This document shows, in pieces, positions 5,638-9,891 of a stretch of DNA of 9,891 nucleotides. Below the pieces are notes generated by a model. It did not search any database, was not told the origin of the DNA, and worked only from the letters and a program-made list of their open reading frames with translations. Location: the NCBI GenBank assembly GCA_050184295.1, contig JBFXAM010000147.1:1-9891 (forward strand), written 5' to 3'. A program made the translations under genes and the position numbers. The DNA comes from JBFXAM01 sp050184295 (GTDB lineage: Bacteria > Planctomycetota > Phycisphaerae > UBA1845 > Fen-1342). Every line of letters starts with the position of its first letter. The first letter of the stretch is position 1.

Positions 5638-6588
5638 TTACGCGTTATCGCTCGGTGCACGGGGTGTCGAAGAGCTGGGCAAGCCCGGGTGTCGCCGTGC
5701 CGCCGGCTCGTTGAACGGTTCGATGTGGATGAGAACGTCGACTACGTCGGGCAGCGCCGCGCGGACCGCGTCTTTCACGTCGTGGGCGACGCCGTGTGCC
5801 GCGCGAACCGACATCTCGGGTGCGACTTCAAGGTGCATGTCGACCCAGTAGCGCAAGCCGCTCTTTCGCGTCAGCACTTTCTCCACACCGGCCACGCCGG
5901 CAATTCGCCGCGCAACGGCGCGCACGCGCTCGTTGACTTCGCCGGCCTCCGCGTCCATGAGTTCGCGGAGCGGCGCCCGGCACAGCCGCAGCGCGTTAAA
6001 GAGAATCACGCCCGAAGCGAACAGCGCCGCCCAGTCGTCGGCGGGTTCGTACCCGACGCCGCCGACCAGCGAGACCGCGATGCCGACGGCGGCCGCGGCG
6101 GACGTGATCGCGTCGCTGCGGTGATGCCAGGCATCGACGAGCACCGCGTTGCTGGCGAGGGCCTGTGCCGTACGGCGGACCACTCGAAACAGCAGCTCCT
6201 TCACCGCCACGACGCCCAGCAGCACCCACAGCGTGAATGCTGCGGGGGCGTGGTGCGGCGTCAGGATCTCCCGGACCGCCTCGATCGCGATCCCGACGCC
6301 GGCGGCAAAGAGCAGCAGCGTCACGACGAGCGCGGCGAGCGCTTCGGCCTTTCCGTAACCATAGGGATGCGCGGGGTCGGCGGGCAGGGCGGCCACGCGC
6401 ATGCCCGTCCACACCACCACCGAGGCGATCACGTCGGCCATCGATTCGACCGCGTCGGCGACAAGCGCGTAGGAGTGTCCGATCAGCCCGGCGATCAGCT
6501 TCACGCCTGCCAGCGCGGCGTTCACGAGCAACCCCAGCACGGAGATGCGTTGTCCGCGGGCGTAGTGTTCGGCGGCGTCGCTCGTCAT
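5638..6588 (-). CDS. Cation diffusion facilitator (CDF) family metal transporter
   Basis: This 316-residue inner-membrane protein should export a divalent metal in exchange for protons. Six membrane segments are visible at about 15-37, 40-62, 84-105, 118-137, 158-179 and 186-204, followed by a cytoplasmic domain (about 210-293) ending in LIHIEP, as is typical. The transport site in helices 2 and 5 reads DAVESMAD (Glu48, Asp52) and AWHHRSDA (His155, Asp159). His74-Pro-Tyr-Gly-Tyr-Gly-Lys-Ala-Glu is the usual motif after helix 2. The Glu at the first site position, where Zn/Fe transporters such as YiiP have Asp and others His, leaves the metal open (Zn, Fe, Co or Mn). The last 25 residues are a Pro/Ser-rich tail. 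It lies 158 bases upstream of the receiver gene on the same strand and could be cotranscribed. The ribosome site before ATG 6588 is weak. Confidence 0.93.
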   Translation of the reverse strand: MTSDAAEHYARGQRISVLGLLVNAALAGVKLIAGLIGHSYALVADAVESMADVIASVVVWTGMRVAALPADPAHPYGYGKAEALAALVVTLLLFAAGVGIAIEAVREILTPHHAPAAFTLWVLLGVVAVKELLFRVVRRTAQALASNAVLVDAWHHRSDAITSAAAAVGIAVSLVGGVGYEPADDWAALFASGVILFNALRLCRAPLRELMDAEAGEVNERVRAVARRIAGVAGVEKVLTRKSGLRYWVDMHLEVAPEMSVRAAHGVAHDVKDAVRAALPDVVDVLIHIEPFNEPAARRHPGLPSSSTPRAPSDNA

Positions 6589-6708
6589 GGCTCGGCGTTG
6601 GGCAGCGCGGAATGGGATCCCGCATGGTGACCGAAATCACGCGACTCCATCGCACGCGGTGCCGGGCCAGTATCTACGCGATTCCCCGGGCGGGCCAGCC
6701 GCCGCGCT

Positions 6709-6737
6709 TTCGAATGTGCGGACCTCTGCCCTACAAT
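6709..6737 (+). promoter_or_regulatory. Candidate promoter of the ECF sigma gene
   Basis: TACAAT at 6732-6737 matches the -10 consensus at 5 of 6 positions. A weak -35, TTCGAA (6709-6714, 3 of 6), stands 17 bases upstream. It would give a leader of about 110 bases before the GTG at 6857. It lies in the 268-base gap between the divergent CDF and sigma genes, where no other clear hexamer pair was seen. Confidence 0.35.
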
Positions 6738-6856
6738 GCGCTCCGGGTGTGGCCGAAGTCTCCGCGACGCGCCGACGCGCGCTCGTGCCCGTGGCGTTTC
6801 GCTGGTGTGACAGGTGGGCACGGGCGCAGGGCGCGGCGCGCCACCGAAGAGTCCGC

Positions 6857-7396
6857 GTGGAACACGACGACCGACAACTGATCGAGGCGTGCTTGCGCGG
6901 GGACGAGCGCGCCTGGGATGCGCTGGTCGAGCGCTACGGGCGACTGGTGTACTCGATTGCGCTGCGCGCCGGGCTATCCGCCTCCGATTCCGACGACGTG
7001 TTGCAGACCGTCTTTTCGATCGCCTTGCGTCGTCTCGAAACCCTCCGCGACGCGGAGCGGATCTCGGCGTGGCTGATTCGCCTCACGTATCGTGAAGCAT
7101 GGCGGTTCCGGAAGCGCCAGCGGCGCGCGAGTGTGCTGGACGAGAACGTCGCCGACGAGTCGGAACCGACCGCGGACGAGCTGGAGCGCCTCGAGCGTCA
7201 ACATCTCGTCCGTCGGGCGCTGGAGTCGCTGGATTCGCGCTGCCGGGAGCTGTTGACGGCGCTCTTCCTGGAGGCCGAAGCGCCGTCGTACGACACGTTG
7301 GCGGAGCGGCTGGGAATGCGGGTGGGCAGCATCGGGCCGACGCGGGCCCGGTGTTTCGAGAAGATGCAGCGCGAACTTGCGGACCTCGGACTCTGA
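6857..7396 (+). CDS. ECF-type sigma-70 family RNA polymerase sigma factor
   Basis: This 179-residue protein has the size and layout of an extracytoplasmic-function sigma factor, which directs RNA polymerase to a small set of promoters. Region 2 covers about 8-90: LIEACLRGDERAWDALVERY, then SDDVLQTVFSIALRRL (44-60), the -10-binding core, and ISAWLIRLTYREAWRFRK (69-86). Region 4 covers 117-176: LVRRALESLDSRCRELLTALF, followed by a helix-turn-helix SYDTLAERLGMRVGSIGPTR (144-163) for the -35 element. The linker (91-116) is acidic. I chose the GTG at 6857 because domain similarity begins there, the length is normal for the family, and GAAGAG (6846-6851) lies 5 bases upstream. The frame is open back to an ATG at 6587, but that stretch overlaps the CDF start and resembles no sigma factor. 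The adaptor and TPR genes that follow suggest it answers to that pair. Confidence 0.9.
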   Translation: MEHDDRQLIEACLRGDERAWDALVERYGRLVYSIALRAGLSASDSDDVLQTVFSIALRRLETLRDAERISAWLIRLTYREAWRFRKRQRRASVLDENVADESEPTADELERLERQHLVRRALESLDSRCRELLTALFLEAEAPSYDTLAERLGMRVGSIGPTRARCFEKMQRELADLGL

Positions 7397-7612
7397 CGCG
7401 CGGGCACGCGGGTTGTCCGATCCAGCGGTGAGAAGACGCGCGTCGGGAGCGATTCCAAGCCCGGTAGCGACGTCCCCCCGTGGCGCGTAACCAGCTTTCA
7501 AAAAAACGGGTTACAGAATCATGGACAAAGTCCGAGGGCTTGTATTTCGGTGCCCGTGCGCGCCTCTGCTCGGCGGGACAGGTGGCAGATACTCGTGTGA
7601 ATCGAGCGAACT
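7397..7612 (+). promoter_or_regulatory. Spacer between sigma gene and adaptor gene with an AT-richer patch
   Basis: These 216 bases hold no convincing gene. Around 7496-7550 the base content drops well below that of its surroundings, with seven A in a row at 7500-7506. Short inverted repeats lie there: GTAACC (7487-7492) with GGTTAC (7509-7514), and GGAC-AAA-GTCC (7523-7533). I see no good -35/-10 pair for the housekeeping sigma factor. A promoter read by the upstream ECF factor is possible but is only inference. Confidence 0.3.
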
Positions 7613-8215
7613 ATGAACACCGACATGCTGATTCGCTTCGCCATGAACCAACTCAGTGCGACCCAGGCCGCCGAAATCGCCGCCGAGCTCGCCCACGACC
7701 CGCAGGCCCGCGCCACGGTCGATCGTCTGCGGCTCGTGGCCCGCACGCTCCGCGAGGACGATTCGACGCCCGCACCGACGGCATCGCTGGCGGCCGCCAA
7801 GCGGCTGTTCCGTGAGCGCCCTGTTACGCCGCCCGTGGGCTGGCTCGAGCAGCTCCAAAGACTTGTCGCCGCGCTGGTTTTCGACAGCCGTCCACAGGCC
7901 GCTCTCGCGGGCGTGCGCGGTGCCACCGGCACATTTCAGCTTTCGTTCGAGAGTGAGGCGGCTGACGTGGACGTGCAACTCGAGCAAATCGATCAGGAAG
8001 CGGGATCGTGGCAGATTCTCGGACAGGTCACGCCCCACGTTTCGGGAACGGTTCAGGCCGTCGTGCTCGCGACGCGTGGCACGTTCGAGATCGTGAACGC
8101 CGCCACGCCCGACGCCAATGGTGCGTTTTGTTTGAAAGCCGGCAGGGGGAGCTTTGACATATTGATCTCGGTGGCGGACGCGCTGGTCGTGCTACCGGGC
8201 GTGGAATTGCGGTGA
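7613..8215 (+). CDS. Soluble anti-sigma-like adaptor with beta-rich C-terminal domain
   Basis: This is a 200-residue protein with no signal peptide or membrane segment. The first 45 residues (MLIRFAMNQLSATQAAEIAAEL, then DPQARATVDRLR) resemble the helical N-terminus of anti-sigma factors, but without the His/Cys zinc motif. A Pro/Ala-rich linker (51-75) follows, then a segment LVFDSRPQAALAGVRG (88-103). From memory this segment is shared by proteins found next to ECF sigma factors and CHAT proteins. Residues 107-200 are beta-rich (VDVQLEQ, SWQILGQVT, GTFEIVNAATPDANGAF, GSFDILI), recalling carboxypeptidase-regulatory or Ig-like folds. A plausible role is to hold the sigma factor and link it to the TPR protein, whose start overlaps this stop. 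It would then act in the cytoplasm, unlike membrane anti-sigma factors. The ribosome site is weak; ATG 7613 or the ATG at codon 5 could be the start. Function inferred. Confidence 0.72.
   Translation: MNTDMLIRFAMNQLSATQAAEIAAELAHDPQARATVDRLRLVARTLREDDSTPAPTASLAAAKRLFRERPVTPPVGWLEQLQRLVAALVFDSRPQAALAGVRGATGTFQLSFESEAADVDVQLEQIDQEAGSWQILGQVTPHVSGTVQAVVLATRGTFEIVNAATPDANGAFCLKAGRGSFDILISVADALVVLPGVELR
8212..8215 (+). promoter_or_regulatory. GTGA start-stop overlap (translational coupling)
   Basis: The GTG start of the TPR gene (8212-8214) overlaps the TGA stop of the adaptor gene (8213-8215). This arrangement usually couples translation and suggests that the two proteins are made in linked amounts and act together. 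Confidence 0.65.
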
Positions 8216-9891
8216 CCACGACCCCGACAGAAATCGCCGGACTCCTGGCCGAAATGGCCGCTGTACCGAGTGAGCGGCGGTCGGCGGTGCTGCGCGCCGC
8301 GGGTCCGGCGGAATCTTTGCTGCCTCGTCTGGCAGAGCATATTGAGCAACTCGCGGTGAGCGACGTAACGGCGGCGTTACGCGCCAGCGAGTTGGTGCTG
8401 GCTCTGGCCATCGACGTGGGCGGCCTGCTCGAACGGGCGCGCGCCGAACGGGCGCGCGCCCAGACACTTTCCTACGCGGGCGAGTTCGAGGCCGCCCTGC
8501 CCCTGCTGGATCACGCCGAGCGACACGCCCGTTCCGCCAACAGCCTGGTGGAATCGGCACGCGCGCGAATGGCGGCCGTGCATGCGCTGCATGCGCTCGG
8601 ACGGTTTGATGACGCGATCGCGGCCGGCGAAGCCGCGCACGCGGCCTTTCTCGCCGCCGGCGAGCCGGTGCTCGCCGCCCGCGCGGACGCCAATCTCGGG
8701 GCGATTCACCGGTCGCGCGACGATCCCGCTGCGGCGCTCCGCCATGCCGACCGCGCCCGACCGCACTTCGTCCACGATCCCGGCATGCTGGCCCAGCTCG
8801 ATATCAACCGGGGCGTCGCGCTGATGGACCTCGATCGCTTCGCCGACGCCGAGCGGGCGTTTCTTTCCGCGCTGCCGACGTTCGAGCAGGCGGAGATGGC
8901 CTGGGCGGCCGCGATCGCCGAGGGCAATCTCGCCGAACTCGCCGCTCGGCAGGGGCGCCTGCAAACGTCTCTGTATTACTACGAGCGCGCCCGGCGGAAC
9001 CTGGAGAAAGACACGGCGGACGCCGAGGTCGCGCGCCTGCTCGGCGAGCAGGCGGACGCGCTCGAGACGCTTGGTTTGCTGGACGAGGCGCTCGACACGT
9101 ATCAACGCGCGCAGCAGCAGCTCTCACAGCACGGCTGCGCGCCCGAGGCCGTTCGCGCGTGCGCGGGTGCCGGTCGCGTGCTGCTGCGCCTCGGGCGGCT
9201 CGACCACGCCGAAGCCGCGCTCACCGAAGCCGCGGACGGCTACGACGCACTGGGACAGCCCGCGGCCCGCGCGCGGCTCGATCTGGCGCGGGCCGAGCTG
9301 CGCGCGGCGCGCGGCGATGTGAGTGGGGCGCGCGAGCTGATCGTCGGCGCGCTGGAGCAGTTTGAGAATCGCCCGCTGGATCGGGCCGCCGCGGTACTGC
9401 ACCGCGCGCGGCTCGCACTGCGCGACGCGGGCGCGACGCACGAGGAGCACTCCGCCGCGGCGATCGCGCTCGATGGGGCGATCACCTCGGCCGCGACCCT
9501 CGATGTCGCGCCGCTGCTGGCCGAGTTGCTGCGGGTGCGCGGGCGGTTTGCGCGGCTGCGCGGCGACGACGCCGCGGCGGCGACGGACCTGCGCTGCGCC
9601 GTCGAGCAGGTGGAGCGCGTGCGCGGCGCGCTTCAAGCCGAGCGCTTCCGGGCCGCCTTTCTCGGCGACCGGCTCGGCGCGTTCGATGAACTCGTGGCGG
9701 TCTTGCTGGACGGCGCCGGCGACGCGCGCGTCGCGGAGGCGTTCGGCGTTGTCGAACGCGCCAAGAGCCGCTCGCTGCACGACCTGGTGCAGGGCGCGCT
9801 CGATTCGCCCGACGAACACGCGCCCGCCGGCGACGGCGACGACGCGGCCTTGCTCGACGAATTCGAGCGGCTGCGGAGCGAGCTGTACGCG
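8212..9891 (+). CDS. Long TPR-repeat protein, probably N-terminal part of a TPR-CHAT protein (truncated by window)
   Basis: The frame is open for 560 codons from GTG 8212 to the window end. Residues 1-80 form a helical N-terminal region. About 84-465 is a run of Ala-rich helical hairpins with TPR-like spacing (for example AGEFEAALPLLDHAERHAR, LGRFDDAIAAGEAAHAAF, LDRFADAERAFLSAL, LGLLDEALDTYQRAQQQL and LGRLDHAEAALTEAADGY), probably seven or more repeats. Residues 477-525 (ERFRAAFLGDRLGAFDELV, then VVERAKSRSLHDLV) match the segment that, in proteins I know, stands just before a CHAT domain, a caspase-like Cys-His peptidase fold. The CHAT domain itself, and its catalytic pair, would lie beyond base 9891 and are not seen. 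TPRs normally bind partner proteins, and the overlap with the adaptor gene suggests that partner. No signal peptide, so cytoplasmic. The TPR call is firm; the CHAT call is strong inference. Confidence 0.82.
   Translation, partial: MTTTPTEIAGLLAEMAAVPSERRSAVLRAAGPAESLLPRLAEHIEQLAVSDVTAALRASELVLALAIDVGGLLERARAERARAQTLSYAGEFEAALPLLDHAERHARSANSLVESARARMAAVHALHALGRFDDAIAAGEAAHAAFLAAGEPVLAARADANLGAIHRSRDDPAAALRHADRARPHFVHDPGMLAQLDINRGVALMDLDRFADAERAFLSALPTFEQAEMAWAAAIAEGNLAELAARQGRLQTSLYYYERARRNLEKDTADAEVARLLGEQADALETLGLLDEALDTYQRAQQQLSQHGCAPEAVRACAGAGRVLLRLGRLDHAEAALTEAADGYDALGQPAARARLDLARAELRAARGDVSGARELIVGALEQFENRPLDRAAAVLHRARLALRDAGATHEEHSAAAIALDGAITSAATLDVAPLLAELLRVRGRFARLRGDDAAAATDLRCAVEQVERVRGALQAERFRAAFLGDRLGAFDELVAVLLDGAGDARVAEAFGVVERAKSRSLHDLVQGALDSPDEHAPAGDGDDAALLDEFERLRSELYA
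8431..8460 (+). repeat. Exact 15-base tandem duplication inside the TPR gene
   Basis: GAACGGGCGCGCGCC occurs twice head to tail (8431-8445 and 8446-8460), encoding ERARA-ERARA at residues 74-83, just before the first TPR. Third positions are identical too, so this looks like a recent in-frame duplication by slippage. It lengthens a helix by five residues. Confidence 0.8.

Noticed and set aside
6587..6856. N-terminal extension of the sigma factor from an ATG at 6587 (90 extra residues).
   Set aside because: It overlaps the divergent CDF start, resembles no sigma domain and would span the likely promoter. GTG 6857 gives a normal ECF length.
7521..7616. A 31-codon frame in the sigma-adaptor spacer with three Cys (CPC and a later YSC) and a TGA overlapping the adaptor ATG (ATGA).
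   Set aside because: There is no ribosome site, and third-position G/C is only about 58 percent, well below the surrounding genes. Cys content and overlap are suggestive of a zinc peptide but not enough for a gene call.

Overview
The window is very GC-rich, with strong G/C preference at third codon positions. It most likely comes from a member of the Planctomycetota, perhaps Phycisphaerae-like. This inference rests on the Thr-Gln-Pro-rich linkers of the secreted protein at 1519-2952 (ATQPG, SATQPAD, TTQPAR), on the tiny Cys-anchored lipoprotein, on the ECF sigma / TPR-CHAT gene set, and on a short palindromic repeat of the kind that yields spurious GRLAR...GRDARV peptides in planctomycete genomes. 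No rRNA, tRNA, CRISPR array or transposase gene was seen.

Left part (1-1370, minus strand): about 300 bases without a convincing gene, then a stand-alone ATP-grasp ligase (318-1370). A short divergent promoter region (1371-1518) separates it from a plus-strand set of three envelope genes. These are a secreted protein with two SH3b-like domains (1519-2952), a 63-residue lipoprotein (3067-3258) and a CsgG-like lipoprotein (3407-4477). They are co-oriented and all exported, so they may work together at the cell surface, though the 114-148 base gaps mean they need not form one operon.

Middle (4478-6588): the plus-strand set converges on a minus-strand pair, a cation diffusion facilitator (5638-6588) and a PilZ-like/receiver protein (4673-5479). 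Between the convergent ends lies a 123-base element with 16-base perfect terminal inverted repeats and an internal 15-base perfect inverted repeat. Its right end runs into the response regulator gene and supplies its last codons and stop.

Right part (6589-9891, plus strand): a signalling locus. It holds an ECF-type sigma factor with a GTG start (6857-7396), a soluble protein with an anti-sigma-like N-terminus and a beta-rich C-terminus (7613-8215), and, in a GTGA overlap, a long TPR protein whose C-terminal end is cut by the window (8212-9891). The visible end of the TPR protein has the helical segment that usually precedes a CHAT (caspase-like) domain. The likely design is a TPR sensor/peptidase coupled to a transcription switch through the middle protein. 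This is the most interesting locus here, but its output and the presence of the peptidase domain cannot be proved from this window.
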